From Nakazawaea peltata (taxonomy: Eukaryota; Ascomycota; Pichiomycetes; Alaninales; Pachysolenaceae): 64,000 nt of DNA. The stretch is from contig BCGQ01000005.1 in the NCBI GenBank assembly GCA_001599355.1, positions 810,222 through 874,221 on the forward strand. The letters are read 5' to 3'. Every line of letters starts with the position of its first letter. Positions within the stretch are counted from its first letter, which is position 1. Made by a program: the position numbers and the translations under genes. Shown here piece after piece: positions 31,650-40,168 of the stretch. The notes beneath the pieces were generated by a model. The model was not told where the DNA came from. It did no database searches and worked only from the letters and a program-made list of their open reading frames with translations.

Positions 31650-32402
31650 ATGTCAGACGACGAACTTGGCCTTGAGGGAGGCTTATTTGAAGAGCCAAAT
31701 GATTTCAGACCCCCACCTCCAGCTTCTCACTTTGTCTCGTATAAGAGAGAGAAGGACCTGGAGCCAAAGGAGATCAGCTTAAAATTGGTTGGTAGCTCAC
31801 CTCTTTGGGGTCACTTACTTTGGAATGCCGGTAAATATACAGCTCTGTACCTTGATAACCATGCCGATGAGTTAGTTAAAGGGAAGTATGTTTTAGAGTT
31901 GGGAGCTCTGTCTCTGTTACCTTCGTTAGTGTGTGCAGTTAACGGTGCTGCTAAGGTGGTTTGCACAGATTACCCTGATGCAGATTTGATCGAAAATATT
32001 CAGTACAATGTTGACCACTGTCCAGGTGCCTTAAAGAACACAGTAGTTAAAGGATACATTTGGGGAAACGAGTACGAACCGTTGCTCGAAGAGATTCCTA
32101 ATGGAAAGAAGTTTGATTTGATTATTTTGGCTGACTTGGTATTCAATCACACTGAGCATAAGAAACTTTTGAAGACTTGCAAGGACACTTTGAGTGAGAA
32201 CGGGAAGTGTCTTGTAGTGTTTTCTCCACATAGACCTCATTTATTGGATGCGGATTTGGAATTCTTCGAAACTGCCAAGTCTGAGGAATTTGGTTTCAAA
32301 GTAGAAAGAGAGAATTTGGTTAACTGGAAACCAATGTTTGAAGAGGATGAAGAAACCGTAGAGATCAGATCCAGAATCTATTCTCATATCATGTATTTAT
32401 AA
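31650..32402 (+). CDS. EFM7: eEF1A N-terminal methyltransferase Efm7/Nnt1
   Basis: A 250-residue seven-beta-strand methyltransferase. It opens '[21 protein letters not shown]', the family signature, followed by '[16 protein letters not shown]'. The SAM-binding motif I is 'VLELGA', then '[15 protein letters not shown]' and the post-motif '[12 protein letters not shown]'. Efm7 trimethylates the N-terminal Gly and dimethylates Lys2 of elongation factor 1A. Directly after motif I the codons read GA-CTG-S-CTG-LPS where yeast Efm7 has an Ala-rich GAAAxLPS-like turn; this supports CTG = Ala (31908 and 31914). Confidence 0.94.
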   Translation: MSDDELGLEGGLFEEPNDFRPPPPASHFVSYKREKDLEPKEISLKLVGSSPLWGHLLWNAGKYTALYLDNHADELVKGKYVLELGALSLLPSLVCAVNGAAKVVCTDYPDADLIENIQYNVDHCPGALKNTVVKGYIWGNEYEPLLEEIPNGKKFDLIILADLVFNHTEHKKLLKTCKDTLSENGKCLVVFSPHRPHLLDADLEFFETAKSEEFGFKVERENLVNWKPMFEEDEETVEIRSRIYSHIMYL

Positions 32403-32582
32403 TTTGCATACTACGTTTAGAGTTTAATAATGTCTTTTTATTCAAGCGAGAAAGCGATATTGTAAAATGTAGAACCTAAATAAATAATCTCAATGGTCTT
32501 TCAATGGACCGCTTGGATGTCGTAGCTGTTTTTGTATGTTTCGTAACTCATTAAATGTGAAATTTGTCTTTAGCTTTTAAGC

Positions 32583-34274
32583 TTAGTAACTGTAGTTACT
32601 CTTCTCATTAGAGTAGTTACAGCCGACGGAGACGGTCTCACCAGAGTTATAAGCATAACATTCGGTTCCAGCAGCACAAGAGATAATAACCCAGGAACCC
32701 CAGTTACATTGGGCCAATTGACCATTCAGGTTACAAGCGTACTCACCTTCGTTACAAGAAGAAGCAGAGCCCAAGAACAAACCGTTAGCGAAGTTTTGGT
32801 TCATGCATTCGGCCTTCTCCAAACCAGAGTAGCTAGAGCAGTCAGTGTATCCAGAGGAAGCCGTAGCAGTAGCAGTAGCGGAAGTCGAAGAAGTAGTGGA
32901 AGTAGAAGTGGTAGTAGTTGGGGCAGCAACTGGAGTAACAGTAGTAGTTTGGCTATCGACGTAGGAAACAGCAAGAGTAGTAGAAGATGGAACTTCTGGA
33001 GTGAAAGTGGAGACATATGGGGTCTTGGCTACAGATGTAGTAGTAGCTGGACTAACAGTTTGAACAGTAGCTGGAGTGCTGGTCGAGGTGATTTCAGCTG
33101 GAGTGACAGTAGAAGAAGTGCTGGTAGTTGGATCGGCCTTAGCGATAATTGCACTCAGAGCTTGGAGAGTCTCAGCAGTAGAAGTAGTAGAAGTTGTGGA
33201 AGTAGAGGCGGTTGAAGTAGAAGTTGTGGAGGTGGAAGTTGTGGAAGTAGAAGAAGTGCTGGAAGTGGTGGTAGTGGCAGCAGCGGTAGAAGAAGAGCTA
33301 CTAGAAGTAGTAGCAGATCCCGATTGTTCAGTCAAAATAGACTTCATAGCTTCAGCGTAGTTTCCACCATCAACTTCGTTAGCCCACAGTTGAGAAGCAT
33401 CCCACAACATAATACCACCAAAGTTACTGCTTTGAGCACTGATGGTGTCGTCAACAGCAGACTTAACAGTGTCAACATCAACATAACCAGAAGAAGCAGC
33501 AGAAGAAGAAGCTGGCAAACCCAAGAACAACTTGATGTCAGAGTTTGGAGAAGTGTTAGCAGCAAAGTCGGCCCAAGTGTCCCAGTTGAAAGTACCATCA
33601 ACAGAGCAGTAGTTATTGTAGAATTGAATGAAGGCAAAGTCGACCTTAGAGTTAGATAACATGTCACCGACATTAGCATCTGGATAAACACATTGTGGAG
33701 CAGCAGAAATATAGTAGTCTTTGGAACCCTTGGAGTCGAAGATGGATCTCAACTCGGTAGATAAAGCAGCATAACCAGTGTCATCGTTGTTTTCGATGTC
33801 AAAGTCAAAACCGTCAACAACAGCAGTACCAAATGGTCTCTCATCGGCAGAACCTTCACCAAAGGTGTTCCACAAAGTAGTAGCGAAGGTGGTAGCATCA
33901 GAGTCGCTGCTGAAACCATAGGATCCAGTAGCACCACCAAGAGATAACAAAACAATTTTACCCAGACTTTGACAAGTGGCAATATCGGTAGCAATTTGCT
34001 CACAGTCGAGTAAACCATCACTGAAAGTGTCAGAACATTGGTTAGCGAAGTTCAATCCCAAGACACCACCGTCTTCTGGGAATTCGTTTAAGAAGGAAAG
34101 GACGAAGATATCAGCAGCGTCACTTTCACAGTAGGTAGATAATCTCTCTTGAGAACCGGCGGAGTTTTGACCCCAGTAAAGAACGACGTTCTCATTAGAA
34201 GAAGCGTCAAAGGCTTGAGCAGCAGTGGCAAACAAAGTGCAAGCAATCAATTGCAGAATAACGGAGTGAATCAT
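32583..34274 (-). CDS. CTS1: Secreted endochitinase, GH18 (Cts1)
   Basis: A 563-residue secreted chitinase needed for mother-daughter separation. A signal peptide covers about residues 1-21. The GH18 catalytic domain (about 22-305) includes the active-site motif 'VDGFDFDIEN' (DxDxE, Glu as acid/base), 'SAAPQCVYPD' and 'AFIQFYNNYCS'. A Ser/Thr-rich region at about 315-480 is likely heavily O-mannosylated. The Cys-rich C-terminal ~75 residues ('DCSSYSGLEKAECMNQNF', 'CAAGTECYAYNSGE') form a CBM19 chitin-binding module. The codon CTG at 33387-33389 (WDASQ-x-W) is Ala in baker's yeast Cts1. Large open frames on the opposite strand are artefacts of the Ser/Thr repeats. Confidence 0.96.
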   Translation of the reverse strand: MIHSVILQLIACTLFATAAQAFDASSNENVVLYWGQNSAGSQERLSTYCESDAADIFVLSFLNEFPEDGGVLGLNFANQCSDTFSDGLLDCEQIATDIATCQSLGKIVLLSLGGATGSYGFSSDSDATTFATTLWNTFGEGSADERPFGTAVVDGFDFDIENNDDTGYAALSTELRSIFDSKGSKDYYISAAPQCVYPDANVGDMLSNSKVDFAFIQFYNNYCSVDGTFNWDTWADFAANTSPNSDIKLFLGLPASSSAASSGYVDVDTVKSAVDDTISAQSSNFGGIMLWDASQLWANEVDGGNYAEAMKSILTEQSGSATTSSSSSSTAAATTTTSSTSSTSTTSTSTTSTSTASTSTTSTTSTAETLQALSAIIAKADPTTSTSSTVTPAEITSTSTPATVQTVSPATTTSVAKTPYVSTFTPEVPSSTTLAVSYVDSQTTTVTPVAAPTTTTSTSTTSSTSATATATASSGYTDCSSYSGLEKAECMNQNFANGLFLGSASSCNEGEYACNLNGQLAQCNWGSWVIISCAAGTECYAYNSGETVSVGCNYSNEKSNYSY

Positions 34275-35787
34275 TGTTAAAATTGATAGTAAAAGAGTGA
34301 ACGAGAGTGATTTGATAAGTTGATTTCCAATGTAAAGAATGACTATAGTTAAAAACTAAATGAATGAATTGGGTTGGTTGTGATAAAAATGAACGAAAGT
34401 GGTGGGTCAATTAATTATGATTCCCTGTCAAATGAATGTGTCTCTCTGTAACTCTGATTTCTTTTAATTAAATTAAAATTATGAACTAGATCGAAAAAGA
34501 GAAACGGGTTCTAATTTATAGAAGATCTACTGAAATCAAGTGACATGGCAAGCGTTTAACTCATGTCTCTATTGGTGACGATGCCCGCTCAGGCCCATAC
34601 AAATTTCTATTGTGATGTAAGTCCCCTACATATGCTGGTTTTGTTTGATATCCCTTTTTTCCCCTTAGCGCAGTCGCCATAGTTAAGAAAAAAGGGGGTG
34701 AGATCTCCTCGTATTTCCCGATTCGTAAATTTTCCTTCTTTTCTTAAAGCGAAAAAAAAAACCGGCCCCCCTTTTTTCCCAAACTGAGCACTGTGCGCTC
34801 CTGCCTCTCCTACGTAAGGGAGGAAAAAAAGTATGTGCGCGACGCATAATAAGGGAAAAGTATAGCTAAGCGCTAGTCATAGCAACATGGTAGAGCCAGT
34901 AAGAGAGGCTTTGTGACAGGATGAGAGAGGTTGGAAGGTTGATTGGGAGGCCAAGCCGATCTGATTCGATCTGATCCGGCTTTTGAGAGAACGTGAAATT
35001 CGATTTCAAAGTTCAGCCTTATTTCATTTGAATCCCGGTTTCCATAGCATCGGGATCTCAAAGACACGATCTCACTGTGTCACGTACGTTGATCTAAGGG
35101 ATGTGGTAGCGTTTTTTTTGACACACGGCGCACTTCGAGGAACTGTTCAAACAAAATGTTTCATCGAAAATTCTTAGGACATTTTACCCCTGAATAAAGT
35201 TTCAGACCTCGAGGTAAATCTCGTAAGTAGTCTCTTGGCTTTAAGTTTTTATCCGCGTAATTTGTCTTTTCTTGGCCCGTTAGGTTCTAGTACCCCTGGG
35301 GATACAATAGGTTGGGGAAATAAAGTTACGAGGTTGAGATTTAAGTCAGATGATTATGATGGTTAGATGGTCTAGATTGTTATGGATAAGTTTACGAGGT
35401 TAGATGGGTTGTGAAGTGATGCGCAGACTTAGTGACATAATAGTATAGTTGTATAATGACAGTGACATCACCAGTCATCGAGGAGGATGGAATATGAAGG
35501 TGGTCTGGATCGTATAAATTTGGAATTACGGAGAGACAGATTCTAGATCGTGAATTATTACTGATTTTTTGATATTCAGTCCTCATGTCATATTCTTTGT
35601 GATTGATCTCCCTATCTGCTCCTCTGTCTCCCCAGCTTTTCCTACCCCCCTTCCTCTTCTCTTTAGCTTTCCCTCTCTGCCTTCCATTTGCTCACATTTT
35701 ATCAATTCCCAATCAGTAAAGAAAATTTTTATATACAATTAGCTACCGCCCTACAATACCAGTAAGTAAGTTCATCGAGTACCCACA
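34275..35787. promoter_or_regulatory. Long divergent CTS1/PRP19 intergenic region
   Basis: About 1.5 kb with no gene seen. An Ace2/Swi5-type site is listed separately. Homopolymer-rich DNA at 34650-34780 includes A-runs next to CCGGCCCCCC. The stretch 34870-35000 has mixed composition with direct GATTCGATCTGAT-like repeats (34957-34977). Short open frames of 60-65 codons here have no recognisable features. Confidence 0.5.
34633..34640 (-). promoter_or_regulatory. Candidate Ace2/Swi5 site upstream of CTS1
   Basis: On the CTS1 strand the sequence reads AACCAGCA, an exact fit to the RRCCAGCR consensus of Ace2/Swi5, about 360 bp before the CTS1 ATG. In baker's yeast Ace2 drives CTS1 in daughter cells under control of the RAM network. 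An eight-base degenerate site occurs often by chance, so support is mainly from context. Confidence 0.4.
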
Positions 35788-37281
35788 ATGTTCATCTGTT
35801 CTATCTCGGGAAACCCAACTACTGACCCGGTTTTATCACCTGTCAGTGGTCATGTTTTCAGTAGACTGTTGATCGAATCCTATATTGATAAACATGGCTC
35901 AGACCCTATAAACGACCAAGAGCTCTCAGTGGAACAGCTTGTGACGGTGAATAGTCCGAATGCCGCCAATTTAGGTCTGGCTCCAAACAACTTGACATCC
36001 ATACCGAACTTGCTTTCCCAGTTCCAGAAGGAATGGGATGCTTTACTGATTGAAATATTCACGTTGAGAAAACAACTTAAAGAGTCCAGAGAAGAGTTAA
36101 GTGTACTGTTATACCGTCAAGACGCTGCTGTGAGAGTGGCATCTAAAGCCATCCAAGAGAGAGATGAGGCAAAGAGAGCAATGGAAGAATTGGCCATGTC
36201 CATTTCTAAGGGAAATTATAATGATCTGTTGGGTGAAGAAGAATCTACAGTTCCTGTTCCAGACCAGATAACTCCAGAATTTTCACTGGAGGTTCAGAAT
36301 GCTCATCAAGAATTGTTCCAATTGCATAAGGCTAATAAGAAGAAGCCGCGTTTTGGAGCAGATTCTCCACTTCAATTACAAGCTGCCGATGGATTAGATC
36401 TCCAATCAATACTAAAGGATATTCCAGGGTTCAAAACAGCTCATGTCAAATGTACGTCATATTCTGAGACAACTAATCGTCTTCTCTTAGGATTCGACAA
36501 TGATAACGCAGTAATAATCGATTACACATCAGGAGAGTTGATTGATACTATTGTTTCCAAAAAGAAAGGTTTGGTTTCTGTCAACTGGTTACAAGAAACT
36601 CTGATATTGGGATTCTCAACCGGGTCTATATTAGTGGATAATCAGGAAATCAAAGCCGACAAGAAATTGAAATCGGTTCTTGTACACCCATCATTGAATC
36701 TCTTAATTACCATCCATCCTTCTAAATTCCAAATTGTATACAATCATAATGTGATATTTGAGGCCGAGACAGACTACGAAATTTGTTCACAAGATTTGCA
36801 TGGAGATGGAGTTTTATTAAGTTTAGGTGGAAATGATGGAATAGTTCATATCTTTGATATTTCTAAAGGATCAGAGGTGTCCACTTTGACCGTATCGGAT
36901 CTGGTGACCACATTAAAATTCGCCCCTAACGGTTATTGGTTAGTTGCTTCCACTAAAGATAATCTCTTGAAAGTATTTGACTTGAGAAAAGAATCTGTGG
37001 TATTTGAATACTCATCAAATTCTTCACTCTTGGCAATTGATCCATCTGCCCAATTGCTCTACCTTATTTCATATGCTAATTCTTCTATTGAAGTTTCTGC
37101 CCTCAGATATTACAAGAAGCTGAAAACATTCGAATTGATTGGCGAGCCAATTAAGATCGATGATATTTCCAAAGTGAAGAAAACCCTTCTCACTCTGGTT
37201 CTGGGTCACATTTCCTCAGATTCCTTGACTCTTATTGAAAACTCCAACAGAGTCCTCGTCGTCTCCCCTGTCACAGTCTAA
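35788..37281 (+). CDS. PRP19: Pre-mRNA splicing factor / U-box ubiquitin ligase Prp19
   Basis: A 497-residue protein. It begins with the U-box 'MFICSISGNPTTDPVLSPVSGHVF' (split: 'MFICSISGNPTTDPVLSP', 'SGHVFSRLLIESYI') at about residues 1-70. The Prp19 tetramerisation coiled coil with 'WDAL..FTLRKQL..SREELS..LYRQDAA' spans about 75-140. A seven-bladed WD40 propeller fills about 205-497. Prp19 is the core of the NineTeen complex that activates the spliceosome and also acts in DNA repair. The CTG at 36106-36108, in 'LS-V-x-LYRQDAA', is Ala in human PRPF19. Length equals the usual ~503. Confidence 0.96.
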   Translation: MFICSISGNPTTDPVLSPVSGHVFSRLLIESYIDKHGSDPINDQELSVEQLVTVNSPNAANLGLAPNNLTSIPNLLSQFQKEWDALLIEIFTLRKQLKESREELSVLLYRQDAAVRVASKAIQERDEAKRAMEELAMSISKGNYNDLLGEEESTVPVPDQITPEFSLEVQNAHQELFQLHKANKKKPRFGADSPLQLQAADGLDLQSILKDIPGFKTAHVKCTSYSETTNRLLLGFDNDNAVIIDYTSGELIDTIVSKKKGLVSVNWLQETLILGFSTGSILVDNQEIKADKKLKSVLVHPSLNLLITIHPSKFQIVYNHNVIFEAETDYEICSQDLHGDGVLLSLGGNDGIVHIFDISKGSEVSTLTVSDLVTTLKFAPNGYWLVASTKDNLLKVFDLRKESVVFEYSSNSSLLAIDPSAQLLYLISYANSSIEVSALRYYKKLKTFELIGEPIKIDDISKVKKTLLTLVLGHISSDSLTLIENSNRVLVVSPVTV

Positions 37282-37505
37282 TAAATCTGCCCTTGTTTTA
37301 ATAATCTGCTCCTGTAAATGCCTTTTCTCGGAAATAACTCATTTCCCAAAAGGGTAATCCGATACTTCTAAACTTTTTTTGATGCGATTTTCTGTCACAG
37401 GGCTTTTTCCTTAATTTTAATTAAGGGGGCAAGAGATGGTAAATTAGTTGGCGGTATTGGATCAGAGAAAGTAGTTGCCGTTGGAATCCACTTGATTGAT
37501 ACTGC

Positions 37506-38429
37506 ATGTCGAAACTGTTTGTGCGATCGATTAGAAATCTTTCAGGTTCTCCACTGGAGGTGAAAGTACGTAACCTGACATCGAATGATCCATGGGGGCC
37601 ATCGGGATCAGATTTGGATGAGATCTCAAAGTTCACTTTTGATAATGAGAAGTTGAAGGTGGTGATAAAAGTGTTGAATAAACGATTGAGTCCGAAGCAG
37701 AAATCACCTTTGCATATTTTGAAGAGTTTGACTATCATTCAGTACTGTTTACAGGTCGGTTCTCAAGCCTTTGTCGATTATTATAAGGTTAATATCGAGT
37801 TTATTTCATTGTTGCTGGATTATGATATCTTGAATAAAGCTAATAAGGATGCAGTGAATATAAGGAAACGATCAAGATATATAGTGAGGTTGCTCAATGA
37901 TGTGGAATTGTTAAGACAGAAGAGAGAGAATTTCCATAAATTACGTTCAGAAATGCTTATTCCTGGAATCAAATCTTCTGATCGTGATAAAACAAAGCAT
38001 ATGAGATATTCTTTGGATAGAGTATCATCGGATATTGAACAAATTGAGACAATGTCTACTGGAAATTCCTCAGAAGGAGCAAGGTCATCGTCATTGGATA
38101 TGAGGAGATTGAATTATTATAGACCTAAGAGATCAGCAGTGGGATCACCAAGGATGAATGTGGATGAAAAGAGGAAATTACAATTCATTACAGAGGAACA
38201 AGTTGAAGATTTACCAGATTGGAAGCTTGCATCAAAAATTGAACTGCTTGCCCTGGATAGAAGCTTCAGAAATACAGTGTTTTTGGATAGTTTCGAGAAT
38301 TCCAGTTTGAGTACAACTCCAAGTAATAGTAGCAGTGCTACAAGTTTGAATGATGGGTCATTGGATCGTAAAGGTGAGACTAGTGCCTACAATAACAATC
38401 CCTTCTTGAGCTCCTACAATTCCCCATAA
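37506..38429 (+). CDS. ENT4: ENTH-domain protein, Ent4-like
   Basis: A 307-residue protein. The N-terminal ENTH domain (about residues 8-150) shows 'VRNLTSNDPWGPSGSDLDEIS', the typical epsin helix 2-3 sequence, followed by 'VIKVLNKRL..K.PLHILKSLTIIQYCL'. The rest is disordered and Ser-rich with an NPF motif near the end ('NNNPFLSS') that could bind EH-domain proteins. There is no ubiquitin-interacting motif, which separates it from Ent1/2 and fits Ent4 (247 residues in baker's yeast). Ent4 acts in endosome/Golgi trafficking of vacuolar cargo. Ent5-like alternatives are less likely given the NPF and length. It is tail-to-tail with the next gene (28 bp). Confidence 0.75.
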   Translation: MSKLFVRSIRNLSGSPLEVKVRNLTSNDPWGPSGSDLDEISKFTFDNEKLKVVIKVLNKRLSPKQKSPLHILKSLTIIQYCLQVGSQAFVDYYKVNIEFISLLLDYDILNKANKDAVNIRKRSRYIVRLLNDVELLRQKRENFHKLRSEMLIPGIKSSDRDKTKHMRYSLDRVSSDIEQIETMSTGNSSEGARSSSLDMRRLNYYRPKRSAVGSPRMNVDEKRKLQFITEEQVEDLPDWKLASKIELLALDRSFRNTVFLDSFENSSLSTTPSNSSSATSLNDGSLDRKGETSAYNNNPFLSSYNSP

Positions 38430-38457
38430 ATAGATATTCATTGCATATACATATAAA

Positions 38458-38727
38458 TTATTCTTCGTCCGGAGGTCTCTGTTGTTCACCTTCTACTTTA
38501 GATCCCTTATCTTGTAGACTTTTGTATCCTTTGTAGTTTTGCATGATAAGAGACTTGAGTTTCTTCTTATCTTCCAGGCTCAATTTGGGACCAATTGGGG
38601 GTTCATAAATGGCTTCCCTCAAATTTTGAGGGAGTTTGTTACTTTGCTCTTTGTTGTATAGCTTAGAGGTGGATAACAATCTCTTTGAGCCTTGGGATAT
38701 GGTACGAATTTGACTTGTCCTGATCAT
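38458..38727 (-). CDS. Small putative mitochondrial protein, unknown
   Basis: An 89-codon open frame starting 'MIRTSQIRTISQGSKRLLSTSKLYNK'-like (first 20: MIRTSQIRTISQGSKRLLST). This is a textbook presequence: Arg/Ser/Thr-rich, no acids, with an R-x-L-x-S cleavage context. The mature part has 'LPQNLREAIYEPPIGPKLSLEDKKKLK', a Pro-containing amphipathic segment, and a hydrophilic end. I do not recognise the family. Support comes from the presequence, the compact tail-to-tail fit with ENT4 (28 bp between stops) and protein-like composition. It could be a small respiratory or mitoribosome accessory protein, but nothing shows that directly. Confidence 0.6.
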   Translation of the reverse strand: MIRTSQIRTISQGSKRLLSTSKLYNKEQSNKLPQNLREAIYEPPIGPKLSLEDKKKLKSLIMQNYKGYKSLQDKGSKVEGEQQRPPDEE

Positions 38728-39145
38728 GAATGGGTATTAGAATATTAACTATGGTGTATCAATTATAGTTTATTAACTATAGAGATAACTGTGGTCGAAT
38801 AATGGAGGAATATAATATTTATATACTATATTAATCATAAGTTGTACCCCTCTTATTTCTTATTAGCCCCCTTCCTTAAGTATTGCATGACTTACACTCA
38901 AATAACCCTAAACCCTAAGAATCGCCTGATTCTTAAGCTTCCTCTTTCCCTCTAAGGTAACTGCCAGATCCGCTCATCGTGCCCGATTACTCATCGTGCC
39001 CTGGTTACCCCATAGCAACTATTCACTCATCCATCGCCTGCCCCGGATTTGCCCCGGTCACTCTATTTTCCCCATCGCGCAAGAAGGGCACAAAATTTAT
39101 AAGCTTTTGATCCATCACTAAGGTAACTAAGGACCACCAACAGAG
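38728..39145. promoter_or_regulatory. Divergent promoter with AACCCTAA (Tbf1-like) pair
   Basis: About 420 bases between the small mitochondrial gene and the STK19 homologue. AACCCTAAACCCTAA at 38904-38918 is two overlapping Tbf1/TTAGGG-type sites. CTCATCGTGCCC occurs twice, at 38975-38986 and 38992-39003. CTAAGGTAACT occurs at 38954-38964 and 39119-39129. A short hairpin GAATC-GCCT-GATTC is at 38919-38933. No gene is seen. Confidence 0.5.
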
Positions 39146-40168
39146 ATGCCCCCGAAAATACGGGTCACAGCCTCTAATTCGTCAAAGCATACCCCGAAAT
39201 CCATAGTTAAGCACCAACTGCTCAAATCTACGGGGCTTAATTTATTTAAGAAAGAAACATCAAAGAAGAAGAAGCTGGGTATTCTGGGGGGCCAAAAGAA
39301 TGTCACTGCCGATTTCACAGTCACTAGCTACGAAGGACTGGATTTATATCCAGAAGCTGGCTTCTCCATGGACTCTTTAGAGGATGAAGAAGAGGAGATC
39401 ATTGAAGATGAAGATTTTGGTGAAGGGACCGAAAAGAGTCCCGTCATCAAATGTATAAACTTCTTGAAAAATAGCCGGTTCAACTTGAATCTCCCTCCAG
39501 TGGCCAAAGGTGTCATCACAGCTGCATATAGGAAGACAATTCTCGAGAAACAACAACAGTACCCACCTATCATAGTCCGTAATCAATTGTACTCGATTTT
39601 CATCAACCAAATCACCCTAGTCGATAAAGAGATCGAACGTTGTGTACGACAGGGCAAATTAATGACATTATTAATCAACCATATTGACTTTCACGATAAC
39701 TTAATAATATTGAAATCGGATTACCTCCATTATATAGATACTCGTCTCAATGACTCCCAGCCAAAGGATCTACTGATATTTAGGAAATTGATACAAGAGA
39801 GTAACGGAGTCTCCATCTTGACTAGAAATGATTTAGAAGATTATGGGATTGAAGACACCCAGAGCTTAGTCAACCGAGGTTTCTTGAACCATTCCAAAGA
39901 CCAAACCGAATTCTACATCTCTCTACCAAACCTAGGTAACTATTTGAACTTCTTGAAGAGGTCTACAATGTTCATTACTGCCACAATACAAAGGCTGAAG
40001 GGTAAACAAATACTCGAAAAAAGCTTGAAAGAAAAATGGGAATTGAATTATAATAATTGGTACAAATTTTATGGACTTGATCTTCGATTCGTATTAAGTC
40101 TTGGTTACGGAATGGGTCTTGTAGAAAGTTTTCATACGAATTTGGGACCGGGTTGGAAATTCACCTAG
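39146..40168 (+). CDS. STK19-family protein
   Basis: A 340-residue protein. The basic N-terminus (about 1-50) is followed by an acidic patch (about 76-95) and then winged-helix-like segments. The C-terminal 70 residues, 'SLPNLGNYLNFLKRSTMF', then 'LKEKW..NYNNWYKFYGLDLRFVLSLGYGMG' and 'ESFHTNLGPGWKF', match the end of STK19 ('IPGAGRFIKYF...RKAKYRELLL...RLGLTYHVHDLIGA..'). Despite its name, human STK19 is a DNA-binding winged-helix protein that acts in transcription-coupled repair. I know of no baker's yeast orthologue. The stop codon overlaps that of the next gene on the other strand. Confidence 0.72.
   Translation: MPPKIRVTASNSSKHTPKSIVKHQLLKSTGLNLFKKETSKKKKLGILGGQKNVTADFTVTSYEGLDLYPEAGFSMDSLEDEEEEIIEDEDFGEGTEKSPVIKCINFLKNSRFNLNLPPVAKGVITAAYRKTILEKQQQYPPIIVRNQLYSIFINQITLVDKEIERCVRQGKLMTLLINHIDFHDNLIILKSDYLHYIDTRLNDSQPKDLLIFRKLIQESNGVSILTRNDLEDYGIEDTQSLVNRGFLNHSKDQTEFYISLPNLGNYLNFLKRSTMFITATIQRLKGKQILEKSLKEKWELNYNNWYKFYGLDLRFVLSLGYGMGLVESFHTNLGPGWKFT

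Noticed and set aside
32709-33691. Several 90-170 codon frames on the + strand and other frames across CTS1
   Set aside because: They are shadows of the Ser/Thr codon repeats of the chitinase and show only Ser/Gly/Arg or Val/Glu low complexity.
34870-35070. tRNA-like or small-RNA gene in the CTS1/PRP19 gap
   Set aside because: GATTCGATCTGATCC resembles a B box only partly, and no cloverleaf could be drawn.
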